The notes below the pieces were generated by a model. The model had not been told where the DNA came from. It ran no database searches and worked only from the letters and a program-made list of their open reading frames with translations. DNA of 64,000 bases. It comes from Natrinema hispanicum. Lineage in GTDB: Archaea > Halobacteriota > Halobacteria > Halobacteriales > Natrialbaceae. Position 1 is the stretch's first letter. Each line of letters starts with the position of its first letter. Where the stretch lies: assembly GCF_004217335.1 (NCBI RefSeq), contig NZ_SHMP01000003.1:806001-870000 (forward strand), written 5' to 3'. The translations under genes were made by a program, and so were the position numbers. Below are positions 25,797 to 33,939 of this stretch, one piece after another.

Positions 25797-25905
25797 ATAC
25801 TGTCGGACAGAAGTCAATACGAAGTCGGTCGCGGATTCGCGGCCGTCCCACCGGTGACGGCCGCAGCAGCGCGACCGATCTTCACGTCGTTCTGTCCGGC
25901 AGTAT
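25797..25905. repeat. Dispersed repeat family B, copy 2 (109 bp)
   Basis: Terminal inverted repeats ATACTGTCGGACAG / CTGTCCGGCAGTAT and an internal palindrome. Nearly the same sequence as 498-607, with a single-base deletion near CCGTCCCACCGG and a few substitutions. It lies about 40 bp from the 3' end of the DUF5784-like gene and about 50 bp after the IS remnant. Confidence 0.7.
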
Positions 25906-25943
25906 CAGCCGACGGAACCGGGCGTCGAGGGAGTCGTGCCGGA

Positions 25944-26951
25944 TCAGTCCAGCACCGTCAGGACGTCGTCCAATTCGAGCGGAACTGCACCTTTCCGGTA
26001 GCCTTCGACATGGCCGTTCGGTCGGGTGCGGTAGACGACGGCTGGGCGGTGGCGCACGTCGGGTTGTTCGCCGCGGACGGCGGCCCACTCGTCGTCCCGA
26101 AAGCTTGAGCAGTCGACGAACAGGGTTGCGCCGCCGCCGTGGTTGGCCAACTGGCCGTTGGTCTTGGTCTCGGCGGTGTCACGGACGGCGGCGACGGGGC
26201 CGGTGGCGGCGCGGGTGCCCGGCGGCTGTGGTCGGGTGACTTCGACGAGGACGTTGGTATCGTCGTTTTCGGCCCGGAAATCGAGCGAGTGACCGGTCGT
26301 GACCTCGATTTCGGGGACGACATCGTAGCCGGCGTCGGTCAGCAGTTTCGCGGCAATGAACTCGGCCATCGCGGCGCTCATCCGGACGCGGTCGACGTGA
26401 TCGCTGGTGCCGAGTTTCCCCGACATGACGTGTCGATGCTCGTCTAAAACGCCGGTCGAGAGGAAGTCCTCGAAAAACTGGGTCGTCTCCCGGTGGTCGG
26501 CGTCGGGAAAGCCCGCGGCGTGGTCCCGGAAGAACGTGCGAGTAGAGTCGCGGCCGTCTTTGGACATGAAGACGGGCAGGAAAAACCACGAGAGGTGCGG
26601 GTAGTCCGCGAGCCAGGGGGACCGCTCGTGGAGCGTCGCGGTCAGTTCCCGCTTCGCCCATCGTGCGACGTGATGGGGGACGTCCCGCCAGCCGAACTTG
26701 TCGGTTTTCCACAGCGCGGAGGGCGTTTCGGTGTTGCCCATCCAGTAGGCGTCGCCGTTTGCGTGTGTAAAGAGCGCGACGTCACCGTTTTGCATCTCGA
26801 AGCGATGTGCCTGCCAGTTGCCGCCGATCTTGAACCAGGGTGTGACGGATTCTGCACCGATGTTCGACTGGAGCGGCTGGAGGATCTCTTGGTGGATGCG
26901 CCCGTCGTTCCACGACTGGGGCGAGTATCGAAAGCGAAGCGGCCGTGCCAC
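25944..26951 (-). CDS. DUF5784-like protein with nuclease-fold-like motif
   Basis: 335 residues from a GTG start. The N-terminus (VARPLRFRYSPQSW) matches the expected family start, and ATATAT at 26977-26982 is centred about 28 bp upstream, fitting a leaderless GTG start over upstream ATGs. The middle is Trp/His-rich (VPHHVARWAKRELT). Residues about 205-240 read like a PD-(D/E)xK core: a GYDVVPEIEV strand, the SLDF Asp (about 224) and the VLVEVTR Glu (about 237). Nuclease activity is inference; the canonical Lys is replaced by Thr. Confidence 0.75.
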   Translation of the reverse strand: MARPLRFRYSPQSWNDGRIHQEILQPLQSNIGAESVTPWFKIGGNWQAHRFEMQNGDVALFTHANGDAYWMGNTETPSALWKTDKFGWRDVPHHVARWAKRELTATLHERSPWLADYPHLSWFFLPVFMSKDGRDSTRTFFRDHAAGFPDADHRETTQFFEDFLSTGVLDEHRHVMSGKLGTSDHVDRVRMSAAMAEFIAAKLLTDAGYDVVPEIEVTTGHSLDFRAENDDTNVLVEVTRPQPPGTRAATGPVAAVRDTAETKTNGQLANHGGGATLFVDCSSFRDDEWAAVRGEQPDVRHRPAVVYRTRPNGHVEGYRKGAVPLELDDVLTVLD

Positions 26952-26976
26952 GCACGTTGCTAGGGTGTGCGGGTGC

Positions 26977-26982
26977 ATATAT
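26977..26982 (-). promoter_or_regulatory. TATA box of the DUF5784-like gene
   Basis: ATATAT is centred about 28 bp upstream of the GTG at 26951. This decides the start in favour of GTG and a leaderless transcript. Confidence 0.5.
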
Positions 26983-27138
26983 CGTTCGCTGTCTCGCTGC
27001 CTTCTGCTGTGTGACCAGATTCGCTCGAGCACTCCCACTCGAGCAACTCGCTTCCGCCTCAGTTGGCGTGAGCCGCGACCGGGTATGAACGACCGTTACA
27101 TTAATAGTCGCGTCCGCCGTACTATGAGTATACTTACC

Positions 27139-27312
27139 ATGTCAATGGGTGCCTATGACGAAGACGAGCACGAGCGTCGCGAAAAGCAGGCCTCGACGGT
27201 CGATACGGACTTCGACGACGAGCGGACGATCTACCACGGTGAGGTCAAGTACGATGCCGGCGACTCCGCCGAGGACTTGCTCGATACGTTCGAGCAGATC
27301 AAGTCGAACTAG
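27139..27312 (+). CDS. Small acidic DUF5786-like protein
   Basis: 57 residues starting MSMGAYDEDEHERREKQAS, with a central DTDFDDERTIYHGEVKYD block and helical C-terminus DLLDTFEQIKSN. It matches the recalled pattern of haloarchaeal DUF5786 proteins. Start choice: ATGs at 27124, 27139 and 27145 are in frame. The family pattern favours 27139 or 27145, and a TATA-like CATTAATA at 27099-27106 allows a short leader. Its stop overlaps that of the convergent gene by 4 nt. Confidence 0.75.
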   Translation: MSMGAYDEDEHERREKQASTVDTDFDDERTIYHGEVKYDAGDSAEDLLDTFEQIKSN

Positions 27313-28046
27313 CGGTGATCGACAGACACTGCAGTCATCGTTTTTCGCCGTCCCTGAATCGTAATCGAGAGCGTCGCAACGACCGCAACTGCGACGACGT
27401 GACCCACGAGCACGACGAGTAACACCACGCGATCCGCGACGAGTGGCACCAAGAGCAACTGTACCGCCGCGAAGCCGACGTTGATCGCGTCGATGCGCTG
27501 GTATGCTCGCGTCGGTTCTGGTTCGAACTCGTAGGTGAGTGCCCGCCACAGTCCAACGACGCTCGCCCACCAGCAGGTTCCGATCCGATACACCACGTCC
27601 CAGAGGACGAGCAACGCGAGGCCGATCGCAAGCGCCGGCGGGTCGACCCCGAAGAGTTCGACCAGGAGTGCTGACCCGGCTTCGCTCCCCTGCGGATCGA
27701 CGACGAACAGATAGGTGACGAGCGCGACGAACGCCATCACGCCGAGGACGACGTCGATACTCGAGCCGAACAACAACCGGCGGTACGCCGTCGGCGTGGG
27801 AAGATCCCGAACAGTTCGGCTGAACCGCAGCATGAGCCAGCTCCCGACCGTCGCGACGACGACGGCGACCGTTCCAGGGACGACCGCCGCCCAGAGGTCG
27901 TAGATCGCTGCGACAGCGAGGATCGCCGCCTCGAAGCCGAGAAACTGGAGTCCGATCGCCGTCCGGCTCGAGACACGCACGCCGGGAACCGTTCCGAGAA
28001 GGCTTTCGTAGACCCACGTCTCGCCGTACTCCAGTGACTCCGTCAT
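27309..28046 (-). CDS. Multi-pass membrane protein of unknown function
   Basis: 245 residues with six predicted membrane helices (for example FLGFEAAILAVAAIYDLWAAV, IDVVLGVMAFVALVTYLFVV, AIGLALLVLWDVVYRIG, VVLLVVLVGHVVAVAVVATL). Loops contain the conserved-looking TCWWASVVGLWRALTYEFEP. No transporter or enzyme motif is recognised. Its start overlaps the stop of the SDR gene (28043-28996), so the pair is co-translated. It may act with that oxidoreductase at the membrane, which is inference. Confidence 0.7.
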   Translation of the reverse strand: MTESLEYGETWVYESLLGTVPGVRVSSRTAIGLQFLGFEAAILAVAAIYDLWAAVVPGTVAVVVATVGSWLMLRFSRTVRDLPTPTAYRRLLFGSSIDVVLGVMAFVALVTYLFVVDPQGSEAGSALLVELFGVDPPALAIGLALLVLWDVVYRIGTCWWASVVGLWRALTYEFEPEPTRAYQRIDAINVGFAAVQLLLVPLVADRVVLLVVLVGHVVAVAVVATLSITIQGRRKTMTAVSVDHR

Positions 28047-28996
28047 TTCCCGCCCCGCTTCGTCGGCGCTGCCGTCTCGGCGTGGCCGACCGCCTCGGCA
28101 CCGCCTAACTCGACACCAACGGCACGCCGGACCGCCACCGCGAATGGCGTCAGCTCGAGTTCGACGAGCCGCTCGAGGCGGTCGTCCGTGACGACGACGC
28201 GATTGCGCACGCCCTCGATCAACGGGTAGGCGACCTCCTTGGGAACGTCAGTGACGAGGCCGACCCAGTGTGACGAGAGTTGCGGACTCAGGACCGGCAC
28301 GGAGATGATGAGCGGGCGGCGACCGGTCGCGATCTCGGCCGTCTGGAGCAGCATCTCACGGTAGGTGAGCACGTCTGGCCCACCGATCTCGTACGTTTCG
28401 CCGGCCGTCTCCGGTTGCTCGAGCACTGCCAGACAGTAGGCGACCACGTCGTCGATCGCGATCGGCTGGCAGTCGGTATCGACCCACTGTGGGGTGATCA
28501 TCACCGGGAGCCGCGTCGCAAGCTGGTAGATCAGCCGGAAACTCGCGCTGCCGTCACCGATGATGATCGCTGCCCTGAGAACGGTCACGTCGGCGCTGCC
28601 CGCCCGCAGCAGCGTCTCGACTTCCCGGCGCGAGGCGAGGTGACTCGAGAGCGTGTCGCCCTCGCTGCCGAGCCCGCTTAGATAGATCACCCGCTCTATG
28701 CCGGTCTCGCTCGCGGCCCGTTCGAAATTCCGTGCGGCGCGCCGATCCCGCTCGGCGAAGTCCCCGCTGGCCCCCATCGCGTGGATCAGATAGTAGGCGA
28801 CGTCAGCGTCCGCCAGCGCCGCCTCGAAGCTCCCCGGCTCGAGGACGTCCCCTTCGACGACAGTGACGCCGGCCGGCGGGTCGTAGCTCGCGGCGTCTCT
28901 CACGAGGACCGTCACGTCGTGGGTCGTCTTCGCGAGGAGGGCGGCCACGAGCCGCCGGCCCACGAATCCGGTCGCTCCAGTTACAAGTACGCGCAT
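28043..28996 (-). CDS. Atypical SDR (NmrA/NDUFA9-like) NAD(P)-binding protein
   Basis: 317 residues. Rossmann motif VTGATGFVGRRLVAALL at residues 5-21, acidic strand end VVEGDVLEPGSF, DVAYYLIHAMGASGDF, VIYLSGLGSEGDTLSSHLASR (YLSGLG replacing YxxxK) and VLRAAIIIGDGSASF. This is the nucleoside-diphosphate-sugar-epimerase-like group related to complex I NDUFA9; many bind NAD(P)H without clear dehydrogenase activity. First gene of a two-gene unit with the membrane protein at 27309. Confidence 0.85.
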   Translation of the reverse strand: MRVLVTGATGFVGRRLVAALLAKTTHDVTVLVRDAASYDPPAGVTVVEGDVLEPGSFEAALADADVAYYLIHAMGASGDFAERDRRAARNFERAASETGIERVIYLSGLGSEGDTLSSHLASRREVETLLRAGSADVTVLRAAIIIGDGSASFRLIYQLATRLPVMITPQWVDTDCQPIAIDDVVAYCLAVLEQPETAGETYEIGGPDVLTYREMLLQTAEIATGRRPLIISVPVLSPQLSSHWVGLVTDVPKEVAYPLIEGVRNRVVVTDDRLERLVELELTPFAVAVRRAVGVELGGAEAVGHAETAAPTKRGGK

Positions 28997-29026
28997 ACAC
29001 TCGGTACGGAGCGAACGCTCTTAACG

Positions 29027-30028
29027 TCACTCGACGTCCCAACCCGGCGTTTCGGGTGCGCCCCGCTCGCGTTCGACGGCGTCGGCGATGGTCGGCGACG
29101 GCACCGCCTTGCCGGCCGCCCGGCAGCGCTCATCCCAGTCGCGGATCGCCGGCCCGACCCACGACGCCTTGTCGGCGGGCTCCGTGTCGGCGTCCGCATC
29201 CGCGAGCATCCGCTCTTTTGCCTGCTCGTAGTGAAAGTCGGAAATCGCAAGCGTTCCGGGACTCGAGGCCGCGGCGACCGCGATCGCCTCGGCGCGGTCC
29301 TGGCGGGTGAGCTCGCCGGCTGCGGCCCGCTCGACGACTCCCTCGAGGGCGGTCGGTCGTGGATGACAGAACAGCTTCGCTCCGATCGCCTGCGAGCCCA
29401 ACAGGAGGCCGTCGGGATCGTCGTGGTCGGCGTCGAGCAGTCGGTCGCCGCCGAAGGCCGACTCGACGCGCTCGCACTCGGTTTCGTGTGCGAGTGCGAG
29501 GTTGTGTTCCGGATACGCACCGCACTCGTCGGGAAACAGGTCGTCCTCGTGGATCCGACACTGGAGCGTCGTCGGATCGAGGAAGACACAGGTCGGCAGC
29601 CACGTCGGCTCGTCGCGACCGAACGGAGCCACCGGCTTCGGCGGCTTTCGGAGCCCGATGAAAAAGGCCGGCCGCCCCGCGACGGCGGCGACGGTGTGGC
29701 CGTCGATCTCGACGCCCGCTTGCGGCGCATCTCCGCTCGAGGAGTCCGTAGAACGTGGTTCCTCACGCTCGCCGCGGGCGTGCCAGAACCGCGGGGTCAG
29801 GGCCGCGCCCATCCCGGCCTCGAGAAACGCCCGCACCTCGTCGCGGGTCAGTGGGACGAAGGTGGGATCGTCGTCGAGCGGCTCCCGGGATGGTGTGGCC
29901 GACGGTTCGTCCTCGAACACCTCACGCCGCCGGTGGCCATCGACAGCGTCTCGAGCGTCCGCGTCGTCCTCGAGGAGCGCTCGCCAGTCCAGACAACAGC
30001 CTGCACAGCCTTCGCAGTTCACCTCCAT
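29027..30028 (-). CDS. YkgJ-family cysteine-cluster protein
   Basis: 333 residues. Starts MEVNCEGCAGCCLDW with Cys5, Cys8, Cys11 and Cys12, and has a second set in TCVFLDPTTLQCRIHEDDLFPDECGAYP. This is the YkgJ pattern thought to bind a metal or Fe-S centre. The protein is longer than typical YkgJ members and has an extra C-terminal helical region (about 235-333). The ATG at 30028 places the first cysteine motif at the N-terminus as in the family. Function unknown. Confidence 0.8.
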   Translation of the reverse strand: MEVNCEGCAGCCLDWRALLEDDADARDAVDGHRRREVFEDEPSATPSREPLDDDPTFVPLTRDEVRAFLEAGMGAALTPRFWHARGEREEPRSTDSSSGDAPQAGVEIDGHTVAAVAGRPAFFIGLRKPPKPVAPFGRDEPTWLPTCVFLDPTTLQCRIHEDDLFPDECGAYPEHNLALAHETECERVESAFGGDRLLDADHDDPDGLLLGSQAIGAKLFCHPRPTALEGVVERAAAGELTRQDRAEAIAVAAASSPGTLAISDFHYEQAKERMLADADADTEPADKASWVGPAIRDWDERCRAAGKAVPSPTIADAVERERGAPETPGWDVE

Positions 30029-30140
30029 ATGCGGCGCTACACCGCTGGGTCGTATAACCGCTGTGCGGGCTCTCGCCACACGAACACAGCCGCCCAGCGA
30101 TAGGCGAACGGCTTTCATCGTTCGACACCCACACACAGGT

Positions 30141-30386
30141 ATGTCGAAAGCCTCCTGTGACGGCTGTGGCCGAACGGTCACGATTTCGGGCGGAATCGCC
30201 AATCTCTGGTCGTTCGGGACCGACGCCGGCACCGTCGGAACCGCGATCACGCTGGATCTCGAGGACGGCACTTCGCATCTACTGTGTTATCCGTGTCTCG
30301 AGGCACTGCCTGACTATCCGACGGCAGCGGATGTCGAGCGGCTCGAACAGGTCGACGACGAGACCTCACAACTCAGGTCGCGTTAA
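30141..30386 (+). CDS. Small two-CxxC zinc-binding protein
   Basis: 81 residues starting MSKASCDGCGRTVTISGGIA. Two CxxC knuckles, C6DGC9 and LLCYPCLEAL, can hold one zinc. The sheet-rich middle (GTAITLDLEDGTSHLL) is typical of haloarchaeal DUF7561-like zinc ribbons. No enzymatic motif. It faces away from the YkgJ-like gene with a 112-bp divergent promoter. Confidence 0.75.
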   Translation: MSKASCDGCGRTVTISGGIANLWSFGTDAGTVGTAITLDLEDGTSHLLCYPCLEALPDYPTAADVERLEQVDDETSQLRSR

Positions 30387-30469
30387 AAGCGTCGTGACGG
30401 GGGAGTGTGGCGGCAATAACACTGCGTGCGGTCGCGAGACCGCAGCCACAGCCACGGCAGCAACCGCAA

Positions 30470-30561
30470 GCGGAAGGGGTGGGATTTGAACGCCACGGGG
30501 CAAAGTGCCGCCGCGGAGCCAGGTGGCACCGCGGTGCTCTTCCGCTGAGCGACCCTTCCGC
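30470..30561 (-). tRNA. tRNA-like sequence (possible tRNA or tRNA pseudogene)
   Basis: Read on the minus strand, ends pair over 9 bp (GCGGAAGGG / CCCTTCCGC). A normal D-arm follows (GCTC-AGCGGAA-GAGC) and a T-arm-like GTGGCGTTCAAATCCCAC has the invariant TTCAAAT loop. The middle is odd: stem CCGCG...CGCGG encloses GTGCCAC plus 7 extra nt, followed by a GGCA-CTT-TGCC hairpin as a long variable arm. A T-stem base appears inserted. If GTGCCAC is the anticodon loop, the anticodon is GCC (Gly). The irregularities suggest a decayed copy or an unusual intron. Confidence 0.45.
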
Positions 30562-30730
30562 ACGTCAGTTCGAGGGCGGATTTCGTCTTTGTAATCGGTC
30601 GACTACCGGCCTTCTGTCGACCGCCCACGTTTCGTAGGCGGCTAATACCGATCGGTAGCCGCCGGTTTCACCTGCGGATGAGTGAGGTTGCTGGCACGGG
30701 TCAGTCACACACGGCGCGACGGTCCGCAGC

Positions 30731-30737
30731 TTTTAGG
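30731..30737 (+). promoter_or_regulatory. TATA-like box of the helicase gene
   Basis: TTTTAGG is centred about 29 bp upstream of the GTG at 30763. This supports that GTG as a leaderless start over a GTG 12 nt earlier. Confidence 0.4.
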
Positions 30738-30762
30738 ACGTGGCCGCGCCGTGAGACGAACG

Positions 30763-32595
30763 GTGATTCCCGAGCGGCTCTTCGAGGAGTTTCCCGCGCC
30801 GAGTTACCGCGGGGCACAGGAGCAGGCACTGCGCGACATTCGAGACGCCTTCGCGGCCGGCAACGACGTCGTGCTCGTTCGCGCGCCGACGGGCAGTGGC
30901 AAGTCACTGCTCGCGCGCGCCGTCGCTGGCTGTGCCCGACGGGCCGACGAAGGCGATCCCAGCGACGCCACGGGGGCCTACTACACGACGCCGCAGGTCT
31001 CTCAGTTAGACGACGTGGCGGCTGACGACCTGTTGGCCGACCTCAACGTCATCCGCGGCAAGTCGAACTACACCTGCATCCTGCCCGACGAGCGCGACAC
31101 GCCGGTCAATCAGGCCCCCTGTGTCCGCGAGCGGGGCTACGACTGCTCGGTCAAGCATCGGTGTCCGTACTTCTCCGACCGGGCGATCGCGTCGAACCGC
31201 GAGATCGCGGCGATGACGCTTGCTTACTTCATGCAGACCGCCGGCAGCGAGGTGTTCCGGAAACGCGACGTCGTCGTCGTCGACGAGGCCCACGGCCTCG
31301 CCGAGTGGGCCGAGATGTACGCGACGATCCAACTCGGTCCCCGAACCGTGCCGTTCTGGGACGACCTTCGCGTCACGGAGATCGACTCTGTCGAACGCGC
31401 TGCCCGCTACGCCGACAATCTGGCGGGAACCTGTACACGCCGGAAAGACGACCTGCTCGCACAGGAGACGCTCTCGCCCGCCGACGTGCGTGAACGCGAT
31501 CGGTTACAGGAACTCATCGGCGAACTCGAGTGGTTCGTCTCTGATTACCGCGATCCGCAAAGTCCGACGACGTGGCTGGTCGACCAGTCCGAGCCACGCA
31601 CTCGCGACGCCAGCGCCGATGCCGACGACCCCGCAGGCGGCCCGCTGACGATCAAGCCGATGAACCCCGAAAAATACCTCCAGCACACCGTCTGGGATCG
31701 GGGCAACAAGTTCGCGCTGCTGTCGGCGACGATCTTAAACAAGGCGGCCTTCTGTCGACAGGTCGGCCTCGAGCCCGACCGGGTCGCCTTGGTCGACGTC
31801 GAACACACCTTCCCCGTCGAAAACCGGCCGCTGTACGACGTGACACAGGGGAAGATGACCTACGAGCACCGCGACGAGACGACGCCGAAGATCGCCCGGA
31901 CGATCGTCCGGCTAATGGCCCATCATCCCGACGAGAAGGGACTGATCCACGCCCACTCCTACGATATTCAGGAACGCCTCGCCGACCTGCTGGTCGATTT
32001 CGGCGTTGGCGATCGAATCCGCACCCACGACCGCGACGGTCGCGACGCTGCACTCGAGGCCTGGAAAGCCAGCGACGACCCCGATGTCTTCCTCTCGGTG
32101 AAGATGGAGGAAGCACTCGATCTGAAGGGCGAACTCTGTCGCTGGCAGGTGCTCTGTAAGGCTCCCTTCCTCAACACCGGCGACTCGCGCGTCGCCCACC
32201 GGCTCGAGGAGGGACAGTGGGCGTGGTACTACCGGACGACGCTTCGCACGGTCATTCAGGCCTGTGGCCGCGTCGTTCGCGCCCCAGATGACTACGGGGC
32301 GACGTATCTCGCGGACTCGAGTCTGGTGGATCTGTTCGAGCGCGCGCGGACGGACATGCCTGACTGGTTTGCGGCGCAGGTCGATCGCATGGAACAGCCG
32401 GAACTCCCCGCGTTTGATCCACAGGCGGCCCTCGGCGGTGCAACGAGGACAGCACGATCGGCGGGGACGTCACGCTCGAGTCGCGCCACTGAGGCGGATG
32501 CGGGACATGACAGTAGAACCTCGTCACGATCGCGGCGGTCGCGGCGATCATCCCGCTCCAGCCCGCTGGCGGATGTCTGGGATACCGACGAGTGA
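30763..32595 (+). CDS. XPD/Rad3-type Fe-S DNA helicase
   Basis: 610 residues from GTG. Superfamily 2 helicase: Walker A RAPTGSGKS (about 41-48), four Fe-S cluster cysteines at about 105, 120, 128 and 134 (YTCILPDE...APCVRE...DCSVKHRCPYF), DEAH box VVDEAHGLAEW (about 174), and late motifs LLSATILN and QACGRVVRAPDD. XPD-like helicases unwind DNA 5'->3' and act in repair. The last ~53 residues form an Arg/Ser-rich low-complexity tail, unusual in an acidic proteome. Its stop codon lies in the terminus of a family-A repeat. Confidence 0.88.
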   Translation: MIPERLFEEFPAPSYRGAQEQALRDIRDAFAAGNDVVLVRAPTGSGKSLLARAVAGCARRADEGDPSDATGAYYTTPQVSQLDDVAADDLLADLNVIRGKSNYTCILPDERDTPVNQAPCVRERGYDCSVKHRCPYFSDRAIASNREIAAMTLAYFMQTAGSEVFRKRDVVVVDEAHGLAEWAEMYATIQLGPRTVPFWDDLRVTEIDSVERAARYADNLAGTCTRRKDDLLAQETLSPADVRERDRLQELIGELEWFVSDYRDPQSPTTWLVDQSEPRTRDASADADDPAGGPLTIKPMNPEKYLQHTVWDRGNKFALLSATILNKAAFCRQVGLEPDRVALVDVEHTFPVENRPLYDVTQGKMTYEHRDETTPKIARTIVRLMAHHPDEKGLIHAHSYDIQERLADLLVDFGVGDRIRTHDRDGRDAALEAWKASDDPDVFLSVKMEEALDLKGELCRWQVLCKAPFLNTGDSRVAHRLEEGQWAWYYRTTLRTVIQACGRVVRAPDDYGATYLADSSLVDLFERARTDMPDWFAAQVDRMEQPELPAFDPQAALGGATRTARSAGTSRSSRATEADAGHDSRTSSRSRRSRRSSRSSPLADVWDTDE

Positions 32596-32675
32596 GACGG
32601 TCTCCTGTCAGTCAGTGCCGGTGCAACCGCGACCGCCCTGCGGTTGCACCGGGACATCGGTACAGCAAACCGTAT
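32593..32675. repeat. Dispersed repeat family A, copy 2 (83 bp)
   Basis: Starts at the helicase stop (TGAGACGG) and ends CCGTAT. The internal arms CCGGTGCAACCGCGACC and GGTTGCACCGG form a strong stem. The remaining sequence to 32895 has no credible gene. It contains an imperfect inverted repeat TGTTGCA / TGTAACA near 32802-32819. Confidence 0.7.
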
Positions 32676-32895
32676 GACGGCCGATTCGCGGTGGACCAGT
32701 CCCGTCGTGGACGAATAGGCATGACCTCGACCCCGGTCCACCGCCGCTGCCGTCGGTTGGGCCGAGACGGCCAGCGCTCAATTATCTGTCTCGCGTAACA
32801 TGTTGCACGGTGTGTAACAGTTCGGCAGTCGCGGGCGACCTGCCCGACGACTGGCGAGCGTGAGCGACGGCGTCGGTATAGCGTCCTCGTGACCG

Positions 32896-33705
32896 TCAGG
32901 ACAGGGACCTGAGCGTCTCGCCGGTTACCTGCCGTGCGCCGTCCCGAAGTCGGCTGTATCGATCGGCCGCCCACTCACGAAGCCGATCGTCCGGGCTCTC
33001 AAGGACGGCGACGAGACGGCTGTTGTCGTACGCACGAAGAAGCGTCCGCTCTTCGCCGAGCGTCATTCCCAGCGATGGCGATTCCGACGCGGCGTACAGT
33101 TCGAACGCGTCGCACTCGAGTGACGCGTGCAACTGATCGGGTGACTGTCTTGCGACGGCTCGCAGGGCTGCCTCGTCGACGACGAATTCCGTCGGCGTTC
33201 CCGCGTCGGCGATCGGCTCGTGGACAGCCAGCAGTTGTCGGGTGAGCACTGGTGTGGTGACACGCAGCCGCGTGTGCTTGCCGGCCGGCTCGAGGGCCGC
33301 GAGCCGATCGCCGTACCACTCGAGCGGATACTGGGGGTTCGTCTCGGTCGGCGTCGCCAGCCGTGCCCCGCACAGCCACTCGAGGTCGAGTTCAGCAGCT
33401 GTGTCTTCGGCGTGAGCACAGAACGGCTCGAGTCGCTCGAGCGTTTGGAGTCGGTTATGTGCGCGCTCGTACGTTTGCAGTGCCAGCTCGCCGATCGCGG
33501 TCACTTCGTACCCGCCGTCGACCCGCCGAACCCAGTCGCGTTTGACCAGTTCGGAGAGCGTCCGGTGGACGGTCGTCCGGGAGACGTCGGCAACCGAGAC
33601 CAGCTCGGCCGGCTGGGCGGTCCCGTCGACGAGCCGCTCGAGAATCGTGGGCCGGACAGTCGAGCCGGAGAGATAGCGAAGCGCACGTGCTGGCTCGTCG
33701 GTCAT
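32896..33705 (-). CDS. Winged-helix transcriptional regulator (FilR1/DUF1724-like)
   Basis: 269 residues. The N-terminal winged helix (about 10-75) contains LVSVADVSRTTVHRTLSELVKRDWVRRVDGGYEVTAIG. A helical linker leads to a C-terminal effector-like domain (about 110-265) typical of haloarchaeal regulators with the methanogenesis FilR1 middle domain. Ligand unknown. Between its start codon and a TATA-like TAAGTATTTA (33733-33742 on the minus strand) lies the perfect palindrome CTGACTAGTCAG, a good candidate for autoregulation. Confidence 0.82.
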   Translation of the reverse strand: MTDEPARALRYLSGSTVRPTILERLVDGTAQPAELVSVADVSRTTVHRTLSELVKRDWVRRVDGGYEVTAIGELALQTYERAHNRLQTLERLEPFCAHAEDTAAELDLEWLCGARLATPTETNPQYPLEWYGDRLAALEPAGKHTRLRVTTPVLTRQLLAVHEPIADAGTPTEFVVDEAALRAVARQSPDQLHASLECDAFELYAASESPSLGMTLGEERTLLRAYDNSRLVAVLESPDDRLREWAADRYSRLRDGARQVTGETLRSLS

Positions 33706-33717
33706 CTAGTTGTCAGA

Positions 33718-33729
33718 CTGACTAGTCAG
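33718..33729. promoter_or_regulatory. Candidate autoregulatory operator
   Basis: CTGACTAGTCAG is a perfect 12-bp palindrome 13 bp upstream of the regulator's start and just downstream of its TATA-like box. A related half-site (CTAGTTGTCAG) precedes it. Binding there would block transcription. Confidence 0.5.
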
Positions 33730-33773
33730 CAGTAAATACTTACGATTGACAGAGGGATGTCACGAGCCAGAGC

Positions 33774-33860
33774 CTAGAAGATGGCTGTCGCGCCCCATGC
33801 CACCATCGAGGACACCATGAGGAACGCGAAGACGAGCGCGATGACCTGATTCTTGTCCAT
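33774..33860 (-). CDS. 28-residue membrane microprotein
   Basis: Encodes a short N-terminal polar stretch (MDKNQ) followed by a single hydrophobic helix of about 22 residues (VIALVFAFLMVSSMVAWG...) ending at ATAIF. Clean ATG and TAG. This sequence type appears to be conserved among haloarchaea from memory, but I cannot check that here. It sits between the HTH regulator and taw2, both on the same strand. No function is known. Confidence 0.65.
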   Translation of the reverse strand: MDKNQVIALVFAFLMVSSMVAWGATAIF

Positions 33861-33939
33861 AGTCGACGACTACGGCCCCGCAAGTATCAATGTCACGACC
33901 GGAGCCGGCCAGCGCCTCGACCACGCTGTGTCCCGCGTC

